A stretch of 51,911 bases of DNA from Paenibacillus senegalensis JC66 (lineage in GTDB: Bacteria; Bacillota; Bacilli; Paenibacillales; NBRC-103111), in contig NZ_HE610960.1 of NCBI RefSeq assembly GCF_000285515.1, positions 66,334 through 118,244 of the forward strand, read 5' to 3'. Both the position numbers and the translations under genes were made by a program. Below are positions 24,471-33,975 of this stretch, piece after piece (the stretch's first letter is position 1; each line of letters starts with the position of its first letter). The notes beneath the pieces are model-generated. The model saw only the letters and a program-made list of their open reading frames with translations, searched no databases and had not been told where the DNA came from.

Positions 24471-24598
24471 GGAACTGTCCGAAAAGTGTCCGTTGCGAAA
24501 TTTATGCAAAAAACCGCATACAATTGCCTCCGCAGCGCAATCGGAAGTGAAATGGGGCCGTCCATCAGTCAGTTTACACTGACTTTTTGGACCGCCCC
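24471..24598. mobile_element. Short MITE-like element, 128 bp
   Basis: The left end GGAACTGTCCGAAAAGT (24471-24487) is an imperfect inverted copy of the right end ACTTTTTGGACCGCCCC (24582-24598). An inner hairpin TATGC..GCATA and the shared AAAAACCGCATACA (about 24509-24522) link it to the larger element at 21830-22476. It lies directly behind the transport operon, and its right-end stem (24554-24563 with 24589-24598) may help end transcripts. Confidence 0.45.
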
Positions 24599-24617
24599 TT
24601 GATTTTTTAGCGATTCA

Positions 24618-26147
24618 TCAGTTCCTTGACCGGTACCATTCATTGACTTCTGCAATGACATCGGCGCCGCCCATCTTCTTATATTCTTCCAGGAACTTGT
24701 CGTAGTTAGCCATATCCTCGGCGCCTGCAATAAATTTAGTGATGTTATCGGTAGCAAACTGATTAAGCTTCAAAGCGTTCGTTGCCAGAGCAGGCAGCGG
24801 CGGAGCGAACAGCAGCGGATCCGGTACCGCCCATTCCATCTGTCCCTGCATCTCCATGAAAGCCTGGTACAAAATCTCGTCTTTTCTTACCCGAACCAGC
24901 CATTGCTCCCCATAATCCTGTATGCGCGTACTGGTCATAAACCAGTCGGAGTTCCCGCGCTCAGCGTCAAAGATCGGCAGAATCGGATAGCGCTTGCCTT
25001 CCTCATCGAAATCATAGTGGACGCCTTCCTCGCCGTTGACCATCAGGTTGAACAGATCGGGCTGTACCTTCATATCCAGCCACTTCATGGCGTGTTCTTT
25101 ATTCGAAGACCATGACGGGATCGCGATGTACCAGCCTACACCGCCGCTTTGCTGGTACGCGGTTTTCGTGCCGTCTGGGCCGGCAAGAGAGGGAATAATG
25201 ACGATCTCGTCATCCGGGAACACTTCTTTCATGCCAGCCGTAACCTGGGAAGCCATTCCCCATCCGTAAGGCATCACTGCGGCCTGCCCCCGGGTAAACT
25301 TCTCTTTCATGGTGGCATCTTTATTTACCGGCCACTCCGGATCCAACAGGCCTTCCTTGTAAAGATTGCTCATGAAGGTCAAATAGTCTCTCATACCTTC
25401 ATACTCAAACTGGTTGACCAATTGGCCATTATGTTCAATCCATCCTGTTGCGATGCCGAATGCACCCGAAATTTCCGGAATCACGCCCTGATAACCGGTC
25501 ATCGGAATAATGCCGACTTTCTCTTTGATGGCGACGAGCAAATCATAGAATTCATCCAGCGTTTCCGGGATGTCCATGCCTACCTCATCAAGAATGCTCT
25601 TGCGAATGGCCAGAGAGCTGCCCACGAACGGAAGAGCGGACCGCTCCGGAATGCCATAGGTCACCCCGTCAACTTGCGCCAGTTCAAAATACTCCGCGTT
25701 GATCTCCTTCAACGTAGAGCCGTACTCGTCAAGCAGGTCATCCAGCGGTGCCAATGCCCCTTGCTCAGCCAGCATCCGGAACTGGTTGGGGGTCAGCTTC
25801 ATCACATCATAATTTTCCCGGTTAGCCATTAGCAGGTTCAGATGGTCATCCGTGTTCTCTATCGGCAATGTATAGTAATCAACCTTGTAGCCGGTTTCTT
25901 CCTCAAGCATCTTGGCAACCGGATCCTGGTTCGGATCAAAGCTGCGAACGAAGCTCAGCATGCGCAAGGCTGGCTTCGCTTCCTCCTCTGTGCCTTCGGA
26001 GCTGCCGCCGCCTCCTCCGGCTCCGCTTCCGTTTTCGCCCCCGCTACCCCCGCTGCCTCCACTGCCTCCTCCGCTTCCGCCACTGCAAGCGGCCAGAATA
26101 GCAAGAATTAAACCAAAGCAAAATGCTAAAAGTAACGACTTCTTCAC
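24618..26147 (-). CDS. Carbohydrate ABC transporter substrate-binding lipoprotein (YtcQ/LplA type)
   Basis: The protein has a signal peptide with lipobox LAAC at about residues 18-21, a Gly/Ser-rich flexible stretch of about 30 residues after the cysteine, then a two-lobe type II binding protein of the large (about 500 residue) LplA class. DPNQDPVAKMLEEETGY, a recurring opening, is visible. It delivers an oligosaccharide to the permeases encoded upstream. The longest frame opens with TTG 26153, but GGGGGAA is better placed for the GTG at 26147. It is the last gene of the operon permease-permease-YesN-YesM-lipoprotein. No ATPase gene is here; such importers commonly share a distant MsmX-type ATPase. 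Confidence 0.92.
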   Translation of the reverse strand: MKKSLLLAFCFGLILAILAACSGGSGGGSGGSGGSGGENGSGAGGGGGSSEGTEEEAKPALRMLSFVRSFDPNQDPVAKMLEEETGYKVDYYTLPIENTDDHLNLLMANRENYDVMKLTPNQFRMLAEQGALAPLDDLLDEYGSTLKEINAEYFELAQVDGVTYGIPERSALPFVGSSLAIRKSILDEVGMDIPETLDEFYDLLVAIKEKVGIIPMTGYQGVIPEISGAFGIATGWIEHNGQLVNQFEYEGMRDYLTFMSNLYKEGLLDPEWPVNKDATMKEKFTRGQAAVMPYGWGMASQVTAGMKEVFPDDEIVIIPSLAGPDGTKTAYQQSGGVGWYIAIPSWSSNKEHAMKWLDMKVQPDLFNLMVNGEEGVHYDFDEEGKRYPILPIFDAERGNSDWFMTSTRIQDYGEQWLVRVRKDEILYQAFMEMQGQMEWAVPDPLLFAPPLPALATNALKLNQFATDNITKFIAGAEDMANYDKFLEEYKKMGGADVIAEVNEWYRSRN

Positions 26148-26208
26148 AGGCAATTCCCCCTCATCTTATTTATTGTTAATCTATCATGGAGTGTGGTCTT
26201 TGTATTTG

Positions 26209-28014
26209 TTATAATGCGCTTTCATCTTTGTCATGGTTGCGGATTGTGTTTCGGTAAGCGACAGCTGGAAAGCGGATCGTCACTCTCGTTCCTGTACCAG
26301 GTTCACTCCAATATTCAAGACCATAATCGGCTCCGAAATACAGCTTGATTTTCTCATTCACATTATAGATTCCATACCCGCCGGACTCTCTGTCAGGCAG
26401 CAGGATGCACTGCACAGTCTCTATAGGCATTCCTCTTCCGTTATCCTCCACGGTCAGAACGATCATTCGCTCTTCGAGCCGGCCGCAAATGGTCACTATC
26501 CCTTCCTTGGATTCTGTTTCACGGATTCCGTGCAGCACTGCATTTTCAACGATCGGCTGAAGCACCAATTTGACGGTCGCCATGTCCAGAATAGAAGGCT
26601 CGACCTGAATTACCGTCTGAACCCGATTGGAGAATCGCTTGTTCTGTATATCCAGATAAATTCTGACATGCTCCAGCTCATCTCGAATCGGGATAATGTC
26701 CCGCCCGTCATTTAAACTCAGCTTGAAAAACTTGGCCAGTGAGCCGACAACCGAGCTGATTTCCGTAGCGCTGTATTTTAAAGCCATCCAGTTGATCAAA
26801 TCCAGCGTGTTGTACAAAAAATGCGGATTGATTTGCGCCTGCAGCGCGGTCAATTCGGCGTTCTTCTTTTTTACCTCTACCTTGTACTTTTCTTGGATCA
26901 GCCGCTGAATGTTCTCGGCCATGCGGTTAAAATGCATTTGCAGAATCCCGATTTCATCCATGGTTTCCACCGGGATTTTCTCTCCCCAATCCTCTTTCGC
27001 AATTCCTCGTACCCGTTGAATCAGCATGCGAATTCGCCGGGTAATGCCATTGGCCAGCCAATATGACGTAACGAAAGCGATTAGAGCCAGCGCAATGCCC
27101 AGTAGAATTAAATAAGTAGATAATGAACGGTGCGCCTGGTAGATCTCGTCAACCGGGATCAACGCTGCCAGTTTCCAGCCGACCCCCTCTATCACTTCCT
27201 GATGGATTAAATAGGGAACCCCGTTCACGATATATTCTCCGGAAGAGCTGTCCATTCCGAGCACGCTCTCCGTAATTTGCGGATCCTCCAGGAGCGAAGC
27301 ATTCGATCCCGCCGCCAGCTGCATAATGATCTGGCCATCCTCATTAATAATGGAAACTTCACCGGATTGCGTAATACTCGTCTGCTCCAAAATCTCACGC
27401 AGCGAGTCTTCCAAAAGATCAATCGCGATGACTGCCAGCACTTCCCCTCCAAACCACTGGGAATAGATTGTTCGCGCACATGTAATGATCCGCTGGGTCG
27501 TACGATCAATCAGATACTCGTAGTCGTAGGACGGCGTACAATACATAACCTGTCTATTGCTTAACGTCTCTTGAATCCACGGCTCGTGCAAATAGGCCGG
27601 CAGGCTTTTGATATAGTAATCTTCCTTCGCATAGATCGTGTTATTGTTTACATAGAGACGAATACTATAGATCTCGCGATTGTTCCGTGCGGAATGAATG
27701 ATCGACAGCAGATCGTTATAATCGTTAATTTGCTCGGACAACGAATAATTGTCGGCCGGCTTGCTTAATATTTTTCTAAGATCCGGACTGACCAGCAGCA
27801 TACTGGAGGAATCTTTGACGCTGTTCAACTTGTAAGTAATAAATTGTTTGGCTTGCTCGAAAGATTTCTGCGTGGAAACCTCGACCTGATTCATGACAAC
27901 TTCCGATGATTTGTGCAGGGATAATATGGAGAACAGCGCTAATACGGCTAGACTCAGTGCCAAATAAGAGATCAGCATCTTTTCCTTGATTCGCAGTGTC
28001 TTGAGAAAACCCAT
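26209..28014 (-). CDS. YesM-type sensor histidine kinase
   Basis: TM segments at about 13-33 and 295-318 enclose an extracytoplasmic sensor domain; a HAMP linker follows (NGITRRIRMLIQRVRGIA). The His_kinase domain has the phosphorylated histidine in AQINPHFLYNTLDLINW (near residue 393). The ATPase domain has VENAVLHG, VEDNGRGM and GGYGIYNVNEKI. At 601 residues it is a normal YesM. AGGCGG lies six bases before ATG 28014, and the gene starts 12 bases after yesN. The pair probably senses the sugar or its binding protein and controls the surrounding transport operon. Confidence 0.95.
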   Translation of the reverse strand: MGFLKTLRIKEKMLISYLALSLAVLALFSILSLHKSSEVVMNQVEVSTQKSFEQAKQFITYKLNSVKDSSSMLLVSPDLRKILSKPADNYSLSEQINDYNDLLSIIHSARNNREIYSIRLYVNNNTIYAKEDYYIKSLPAYLHEPWIQETLSNRQVMYCTPSYDYEYLIDRTTQRIITCARTIYSQWFGGEVLAVIAIDLLEDSLREILEQTSITQSGEVSIINEDGQIIMQLAAGSNASLLEDPQITESVLGMDSSSGEYIVNGVPYLIHQEVIEGVGWKLAALIPVDEIYQAHRSLSTYLILLGIALALIAFVTSYWLANGITRRIRMLIQRVRGIAKEDWGEKIPVETMDEIGILQMHFNRMAENIQRLIQEKYKVEVKKKNAELTALQAQINPHFLYNTLDLINWMALKYSATEISSVVGSLAKFFKLSLNDGRDIIPIRDELEHVRIYLDIQNKRFSNRVQTVIQVEPSILDMATVKLVLQPIVENAVLHGIRETESKEGIVTICGRLEERMIVLTVEDNGRGMPIETVQCILLPDRESGGYGIYNVNEKIKLYFGADYGLEYWSEPGTGTRVTIRFPAVAYRNTIRNHDKDESAL

Positions 28015-28026
28015 GCTCTATCCGCC

Positions 28027-29589
28027 TCATCCCCTAAACGTCTGTTCCCGGTAATCTGAAGGGTTACAGCCGAACATTTTTCGAAACACTTTGGTAAAAT
28101 ACTTCGGATCGGCATACCCGACCTGCTCTGCAATTTCGTACAGCTTCAATGTTCGGTCCTGAAGCAGCTTTTTGGCCTGTTCCATTCGCGCCTCCGTGAG
28201 ATAATCATGGATTGAGCAGCCGGTTTCTTTCTTGAACAGCAAGCATAAATAGGTTGGCGTAAGGTAAACATGATCCGCGATCTTCTGAATCGTGAGCGGC
28301 TCGGACATCCTGGACAGCATAAAATCTGCGGCCTTGCGCACAGCATAATTGCCCGAGGATGACTTCAACCTGTTTCTGCTGATCTCGATATCTGACAGCA
28401 CTTGATGGAGAAATCCGGTGATCGCGAGCAGATCATCATGAAGCAGCTTCTTCCTCCAATCAAACTTTTCGTCGTAAACTTCCAATGCCTCAGGGTAGTA
28501 CTTCCACACCACCAGACAAGCTTGAAACCACAGCTTTCGCGCCGTCTCTACCGGCCATACATATGGTTCCCGCATCTGTCCGGCCGACTTGTCAATCCAT
28601 TCCGCCGCCTCTGTGAATTGCTGCTTCTTCCAATAGTCCTCCCACTGATCCACCAACCCCTTCCAATCGATGCCCATCGCCAGCTGCCGGTTGATGTAGT
28701 AAGGATAGTGAATAATATGGTTCCACCCTGTGTAGAAACGGTATTGAAGCGCTTGCACAGTACGTTCCAGAAGGGCCGGAAGCTCATCCAGACCGCTTCC
28801 TTGTCCGCCAAGCGCAACAGCTGCGCATCCTCCCGTTCGCTCATTAACGGATTTCACCGTGCGATGAAACAGCGCAGTCGGCCCTTCCCTCATCCCCTCA
28901 TCATCCGGAAAGATGACAATCACCTGATCTGACCAGTCGCCAATCACATAATCGCTGCCATACTCCGCAAAATATTTCTCCATCATGTTCATCGCTTCCC
29001 GCAAGACTTGGGGGCTATCCGCGCATAGAGCCGCTATTCCGTATTTATCCTTCCATGGAAAACGTACGCCAAGCGAAAGCAGCCGCGCCTCAATTTCGTG
29101 ACGCATGATTTGGGAAGCGCTAACAAACTGCTTCAGCAGCGCCCCTGTAAATTGCGGCAGCCCCTGATTCAGCGTCTCGCTCATCCGCTCCATTTTGGCC
29201 ACCGCTGCCAACTGCTCACGGCAGCTTTCTACAGTGGTCTGCAGCACTTGAACCAGCTCATCCATCTGAATCGGCTTCTCTATATAGTCCACTGCGTTTA
29301 ACTGAATAGCCGATTTTAAATAAGCTCTGTCCGAATAGCCGCTAATGAAGATTAACCGGCAAGCCGGCAGCATTTCGCGAAGTTTGCCTGCAAACTCGAT
29401 ACCGTTCATCCGCGGCATGCGCACATCACAGAGCACAAGGTCCGGTTTCACAAGCCCCGCCTGTTCCAGTCCTTCGACTCCGTCAGTTGCTTCCCCCGCC
29501 ACCTCTATGCCAAGTTCCTGCCACGGGACAAATTCCTTCAAACCGTTTCTGGTCATCTCTTCATCTTCTACAATTAGAAGCTTTAACAT
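28027..29589 (-). CDS. YesN-type response regulator with AraC DNA-binding domain
   Basis: The N-terminal receiver contains the acidic pocket VEDE, the phospho-acceptor Asp55 in LVLCDVRMP, a Ser/Thr in FISGYSD and Lys in YIEKPI. A long middle region, about 130-405, has no named domain. The C-terminal 100 residues hold two helix-turn-helix units (IQKIADHVYLTPTYLCLLF; LYEIAEQVGYADPKYFTKVF) and the AraC ending. 520 residues is standard. Partner of the YesM kinase encoded immediately downstream; it probably activates the transport operon promoter upstream of the LplB-type gene. Confidence 0.95.
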   Translation of the reverse strand: MLKLLIVEDEEMTRNGLKEFVPWQELGIEVAGEATDGVEGLEQAGLVKPDLVLCDVRMPRMNGIEFAGKLREMLPACRLIFISGYSDRAYLKSAIQLNAVDYIEKPIQMDELVQVLQTTVESCREQLAAVAKMERMSETLNQGLPQFTGALLKQFVSASQIMRHEIEARLLSLGVRFPWKDKYGIAALCADSPQVLREAMNMMEKYFAEYGSDYVIGDWSDQVIVIFPDDEGMREGPTALFHRTVKSVNERTGGCAAVALGGQGSGLDELPALLERTVQALQYRFYTGWNHIIHYPYYINRQLAMGIDWKGLVDQWEDYWKKQQFTEAAEWIDKSAGQMREPYVWPVETARKLWFQACLVVWKYYPEALEVYDEKFDWRKKLLHDDLLAITGFLHQVLSDIEISRNRLKSSSGNYAVRKAADFMLSRMSEPLTIQKIADHVYLTPTYLCLLFKKETGCSIHDYLTEARMEQAKKLLQDRTLKLYEIAEQVGYADPKYFTKVFRKMFGCNPSDYREQTFRG

Positions 29590-29737
29590 AGAGAACCCCC
29601 CAATTTTTGCTCACCATTTCAACATTCAGCAAAATTGAATCGCCGGCATCACCATAGGCCGCGAGCGGATTCCTCTGATTTTGCCGACGAAAGCTGGTTT
29701 GAATTTATTTTATCATTAATAGCCGATGGACAGACTG

Positions 29738-30631
29738 TCAGCCTTTCACCGAACCGACGAACGCTCCTTTGACAAAGTACTTTTGCAAGAAGGGATAAAC
29801 GATCAGGATCGGTACCGTTGCTGTAATGATGGCGGCGGCTTGGACCGAGTCCGGCGTCGTGTTCAAATCTCTGCTCAGGTCGATCTCGCCGGCTGTAAGC
29901 ATCGTCTGCTGGGTGGAGGCGATTAATTCCTTCAGATATAGCTGCAGCGGCTTCAGGCCGGGATCGGTAATGTACACCATCGCTGCAAAATAACTATTCC
30001 ACAAGGCAACAGCGTAAAACAGACCGATCGTTGCCAGCACCGGCTTGGACAGCGGCAGCGCGATCCGAATTAGCACTGTCAGATTGCTGGCGCCATCCAT
30101 TTTGGCGGATTCCTCGAGCCCCTCCGGCAGGCCTTCCAGGAAATTTTTCACAATAAGCATATTAAAGACGCTAATCATCCCCGGCAGGATCAAAACCCAA
30201 ACGTTGTTGACCAGACCCAATTCCCTCATCAAAATATAGCTGGGAATCAAGCCGCCGGAAAACAGCATGGTGAAAATATAGATCAACAGGATCGGCTTTC
30301 TCCCGACCAGATTCGGTTTCGATAACGGGTAAGCCGACAGCACCGTCATCAGTAACGAAAGAAACGTCCCTACTACAGTAATAAAGATCGTAACTTTAAA
30401 GGAGTTCAAAAATAGCGGATTGCTCAAGACGTATTCGTAGGTTCCGGTCTGAAAACCAATCGGATATATCGATACAAGCCCGGCAATTACCGCACCCTCG
30501 CTGCTGAGGGATTTCGCAATGACATTGAGAAAAGGAAACAGCGCCACGATCGCATACACGATGAAAAACAGATAGATGAATCCGATGAACAGCTTCTCAC
30601 CCAGACTTTTCTTATATGGAGATCTTCTCAT
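29738..30631 (-). CDS. Carbohydrate ABC transporter permease (YtcP/LplC type)
   Basis: Six TM segments are visible, with the permease signature region EGLEESAKMDGASNLTVLIR, the EAA-type loop (EAA..DGA......I.LP) that docks on the ATPase. The start is ATG 30631: AGGAG is nine bases upstream and the stop of the preceding permease overlaps it as TAATG, a classical coupled junction. The TTG at 30637 is too close to the ribosome site. It forms a heterodimer with the LplB-type protein encoded just upstream. Confidence 0.94.
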   Translation of the reverse strand: MRRSPYKKSLGEKLFIGFIYLFFIVYAIVALFPFLNVIAKSLSSEGAVIAGLVSIYPIGFQTGTYEYVLSNPLFLNSFKVTIFITVVGTFLSLLMTVLSAYPLSKPNLVGRKPILLIYIFTMLFSGGLIPSYILMRELGLVNNVWVLILPGMISVFNMLIVKNFLEGLPEGLEESAKMDGASNLTVLIRIALPLSKPVLATIGLFYAVALWNSYFAAMVYITDPGLKPLQLYLKELIASTQQTMLTAGEIDLSRDLNTTPDSVQAAAIITATVPILIVYPFLQKYFVKGAFVGSVKG

Positions 30632-31581
30632 TACCAAATACTCCTCCCCAGATACTTTCTACAAAGATGATTACCGGTAACGATGAGTATAAGGCCAACG
30701 ACGGAGTCGAATAGCCCGACTGCTGTAGAGAAGCTGTAGTCGCCGGTCCCCAAGCCGATTCGATAAACGAAAGTGCCAATAACATCCGCCACGTCGTATA
30801 CAATCGGATTGTACATAACAAGAATCTGTTCCGTACCCGCCTCGAGCACATTCCCCAGTCTGAGAATAAGCATCAGGACGATAACAGGCGCCATCCCGGG
30901 CAGCGTGATATGCCAGATTTGCCGGAACTTGCTTGCTCCATCTATCGTAGCCGCCTCGTACTGCTGCGGATCGATCGAAGTAATCGCCGCCAAATAGACA
31001 ATGGTGCCCCAACCGATCTCCTTCCAGCCGTCAGTAAACACAAGGATCGAGCGGAACAGGCTTTGATCCATGAAAAACATAATTCGCTCAAAGCCCAGCC
31101 AAACCAGCATAGAGTTGACGATACCGTTCATCGACAGCAAATTGATGAACAAACCGCTAATAATGACCCACGAAATAAAGTGCGGCAAATAAATAATGGA
31201 TTGCACGCTTCTTTTGAAAGTCATATTCATAATTTCGTTCATCAAGATAGCGACGATAATCGGTGCCGGGAACAAAAAGATCAACTTGTACAAGCTGATC
31301 AGCACCGTGTTGGTTAAAACATTGATGAATTGGGCGTTTGTGAACAAGCTCTCAAAATGCTTGAAGCCCACCCATTCACTGCCCGAGATGCCTCGAAAAA
31401 TATTGAAATCCATAAAAGCAATAATCAGGCCGTACATCGGGGTATACTTGAAAATCAACAAAAAAATCAAGCCGGGGATCAACATCAAATAAAGATCCCA
31501 GTCTTTCAAAATCTTCATTATTGTGCGCTGTTTCTTAGGTTTTCCGATTTCCGCCTGCACGGCAACGCCTGCCCGCTCCAT
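30631..31581 (-). CDS. Carbohydrate ABC transporter permease (LplB type)
   Basis: Six TM segments and the EAA-type loop YEAATIDGASKFRQIWHITLP mark it as the first inner-membrane subunit of a type I sugar importer. LplB proteins have an extended N-terminus ahead of the first helix (KDWDLYLMLIPGLIFLLIFKYTP), which is seen here. AAAGGA lies nine bases before ATG 31581; the longest frame begins at 31605 without a site. It is the first gene of the operon, with a cre-like site 56 bases upstream. It overlaps the next permease by one base. Confidence 0.94.
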   Translation of the reverse strand: MERAGVAVQAEIGKPKKQRTIMKILKDWDLYLMLIPGLIFLLIFKYTPMYGLIIAFMDFNIFRGISGSEWVGFKHFESLFTNAQFINVLTNTVLISLYKLIFLFPAPIIVAILMNEIMNMTFKRSVQSIIYLPHFISWVIISGLFINLLSMNGIVNSMLVWLGFERIMFFMDQSLFRSILVFTDGWKEIGWGTIVYLAAITSIDPQQYEAATIDGASKFRQIWHITLPGMAPVIVLMLILRLGNVLEAGTEQILVMYNPIVYDVADVIGTFVYRIGLGTGDYSFSTAVGLFDSVVGLILIVTGNHLCRKYLGRSIW

Positions 31582-31636
31582 ACATCCCCGTCCTTTCTGC
31601 AGCATAATAATCTTAATAGTTATAGTATGAAGGAAA

Positions 31637-31650
31637 TGTAAACGCTTTAA
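31637..31650. promoter_or_regulatory. cre-like (CcpA) site upstream of the LplB-YtcP operon
   Basis: TGTAAACGCTTTAA matches the cre consensus TGWNANCGNTNWCA at 13 of 14 positions. Its place 56 bases upstream of the first permease start fits catabolite repression of a sugar uptake operon. Confidence 0.5.
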
Positions 31651-31683
31651 AGTGTACTAATATTACGATCAAGGGTGAAAAAT

Positions 31684-33792
31684 TTAAGTTCTTTGGCAGA
31701 GCGCGATCAGCTGTGAGCCAGATGCATAATACACCGTGCCGTCCTGACCAAGGGTCATTACATCAGCGCCTGCAACGACCTGTTCATGCTCCATCGTATC
31801 TGGATCGACCCTGGAGATGTGCCGTCCCGCTGTTGTCCACAGCCTGCCTTCGCGATCCCAGAACAGGTAGTACGGCCGCCAGCGGCTTCCGGGCTTTGCC
31901 GCAGGGTACAGCCGCTTCCATTTCACAGCTTCTAAAGAACCGGGGTCCATAGCAAACAGCAGGCCGTCTATATCTGCAGCGCCCCATAATAGACCGTCAG
32001 GGCCAAAGGACAGCGCCCCGATCAGCTTTGGACGCACGAATTCCCCTGCGATCACCAGCCGGATCTGCCGAATTACCTGACGCTGTCTCGTATCCCAGAC
32101 GAACAGCCTCGCTTCCTCCGCTGCCGGCGCCACACCCAGTCCTCCATAAATGGAAGTGCCGCCGTACAGCATTCCGTTGCGGTAGGCAAGGCCGATGATA
32201 CTCTGATTTGGAATGACATGCCGCTGCACCCAAATCTCTTCCGTTTGGTTTTCTGCTTCCTCTTCCTCCTGCTTGCTCGGGTCCGTTTTTTTCGTTCGGC
32301 TCTGCTCTTCCGTTCGCACCTGATTTTCCGTCCGACCCTGCGCTTCCGTTCGCACCTGCTCTTCCATCCGACCCTGCTCATCAGTTCTTTCCTGCTCTTC
32401 CGTCCAACCCTGCTCTTCCGCTCGGCCCCGTTTGGCCGTTTTAAACGCTATCAACGCCCCTCCCAATTGTCCATAGTCGGGAATAGTACCTGCATACCAT
32501 TCCTTCTCGCCGCTAGCGAAGACGAACGGGCGATCCTGCAGCTCACCGGGAGCGAAGCAGAAGCCGGGATTTCCCTGCTTCGAGTCCACCTCTCCGGCAA
32601 ACGGCTTGCTCGGGTCGTAGTGATATATATGGGCATGCCTATATGTGCCGAAATACACCCGTCCGCCATGATTCAGCATCCCCTCGATTTGCCGGAATTG
32701 CGGAGATGTGAACATCCACTGCGCTTGCCCGGGATCGTAAATGCTCATCCCCCGATGATAGCCGCCGGCAATAATCCGACCCTCCGGATCGCAGTGCAAG
32801 CTCTGCACCGGCACTCCCTGGCCCTCCACTTCGCTTTGAATCTGTCCGCATCTCCCGGTTGCCAGGTCATAATAAACGATCTCTGTGAAGGCGGCCATGC
32901 CGGCCAGCACTTGTTTGCCGGCCAGCGGGCCGCGCTTGATGTGAATCCAGCTCCAGGCCTTGATCTCGGTTTCCGGCCATGCAAACGATTCATCGAGCTG
33001 CTCCTCTATATCAGTGTGCGCATCGTAGCGGCACAGCGTTCTGTCCGATTTATAATAGAAGACCTGCTCTTCCCCAGCCGGCCCGCTGCAGAATGCGCCA
33101 TCACAGCGCAGCGTTCTAAGCACCAGGCCGCTCTGCCGGTCACATATCCAGAGCTGTGAACCAGCCGTAATCAACAGCCGGTCATCGGCCGGATACACCT
33201 TCTTCACCGTATGCGGCTGACCGGCTAACTCAAACGGAAGCTCCCGCATGCTGCCATCGGTAATGCGATAAGCCACCGCATGCGCGCTTGCCCCGATACC
33301 GATATACAGCATGTCCCCGCTGGATACGATGCCTCGCGCATAATCCTCGCCCGGCTTCATGGTACCCAGATCGGTAAAGCTGCAATGGAGCGGATCATAG
33401 GCGAACATAAAGCTTCCCGGGTAGCCGACACCGTAAAGCCTTCCGTCTGCCCCCACCGCCAAATCCCAGACGATAACGCTCTCGCAAGGAATTGCTCCCA
33501 GCTCCGTCAGCTCATCGGTCAGCGGATTATAACGGAACAGCTTCTTCGGTCCTGCGAGATAGACCTCATGTCGAACCGAAACCACCGCCGTGACCGCCTC
33601 AGTGTCAGGGAGCTTATGGCTGTACAACACGCGCCCCGTCTCTACGGAAACTTTAACCAGCGCCGCCGGATGACCATTCAGCACCAGGCACAGAACCGGC
33701 GACTCATCTTCTCCTGCCGTAAAAACCGCCCCTTGGGACAGAGCAATTTTCACCGCCTCCCCGAGATCCCTTCTGCGATATGCCGTGCTCAT
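31684..33792 (-). CDS. Beta-propeller protein with internal hexapeptide repeat
   Basis: The 702-residue protein is built of repeated four-strand units with SG-D-LY-G, YDP and ADGRLYGVG-like motifs, as in PQQ-, SMP-30- or WD-like beta-propellers; at least seven such units can be counted. There is no signal peptide or TM segment, so it is probably cytoplasmic. At about residues 460-510 the fold is interrupted by a charged run of the type RTEEQG repeated about eight times, then a Glu-rich stretch, before the last propeller units resume. Such proteins accompany polysaccharide-degradation loci in Paenibacillus, but the activity is unknown. The gene sits between two ABC transport operons on the same strand and has a terminator upstream, so it is a separate unit. 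Confidence 0.72.
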   Translation of the reverse strand: MSTAYRRRDLGEAVKIALSQGAVFTAGEDESPVLCLVLNGHPAALVKVSVETGRVLYSHKLPDTEAVTAVVSVRHEVYLAGPKKLFRYNPLTDELTELGAIPCESVIVWDLAVGADGRLYGVGYPGSFMFAYDPLHCSFTDLGTMKPGEDYARGIVSSGDMLYIGIGASAHAVAYRITDGSMRELPFELAGQPHTVKKVYPADDRLLITAGSQLWICDRQSGLVLRTLRCDGAFCSGPAGEEQVFYYKSDRTLCRYDAHTDIEEQLDESFAWPETEIKAWSWIHIKRGPLAGKQVLAGMAAFTEIVYYDLATGRCGQIQSEVEGQGVPVQSLHCDPEGRIIAGGYHRGMSIYDPGQAQWMFTSPQFRQIEGMLNHGGRVYFGTYRHAHIYHYDPSKPFAGEVDSKQGNPGFCFAPGELQDRPFVFASGEKEWYAGTIPDYGQLGGALIAFKTAKRGRAEEQGWTEEQERTDEQGRMEEQVRTEAQGRTENQVRTEEQSRTKKTDPSKQEEEEAENQTEEIWVQRHVIPNQSIIGLAYRNGMLYGGTSIYGGLGVAPAAEEARLFVWDTRQRQVIRQIRLVIAGEFVRPKLIGALSFGPDGLLWGAADIDGLLFAMDPGSLEAVKWKRLYPAAKPGSRWRPYYLFWDREGRLWTTAGRHISRVDPDTMEHEQVVAGADVMTLGQDGTVYYASGSQLIALCQRT
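32279..32440 (-). repeat. 18-bp coding minisatellite in the beta-propeller gene
   Basis: About eight imperfect copies of an 18-base unit (plus-strand form near CGTTCGCACCTGCTCTTC) encode Arg-Thr-Glu-Glu-Gln-Gly-type hexapeptides. It keeps the frame, so copy number can vary without breaking the gene. Confidence 0.85.
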
Positions 33793-33842
33793 TCATTTCC
33801 CCTCCCCCTGCAGTTTGACCCATTGTAAAATGAGCGCGCGGC

Positions 33843-33873
33843 AAAAAAAACTCCACATCCTTAAGATATGGAG
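33843..33873 (-). terminator. Terminator of the second ABC transporter operon
   Basis: On the minus strand CTCCATATC (33873-33865) and GATGTGGAG (33859-33851) pair over nine bases with one G-U pair, followed by eight T (33850-33843). Confidence 0.8.
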
Positions 33874-33975
33874 GAGATTATTATGGAATTGTTCCTTAGA
33901 CTTAAGAAATCACTCTCTACTGCTGTAATAACGGGCTAGCCTTTTTGTTGCCACTAGTTCCGTCATCCCCTCTTA

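Noticed and set aside
28402-28932. 176-codon plus-strand frame inside yesN
   Set aside because: Antisense to a complete response regulator, with no ribosome site.
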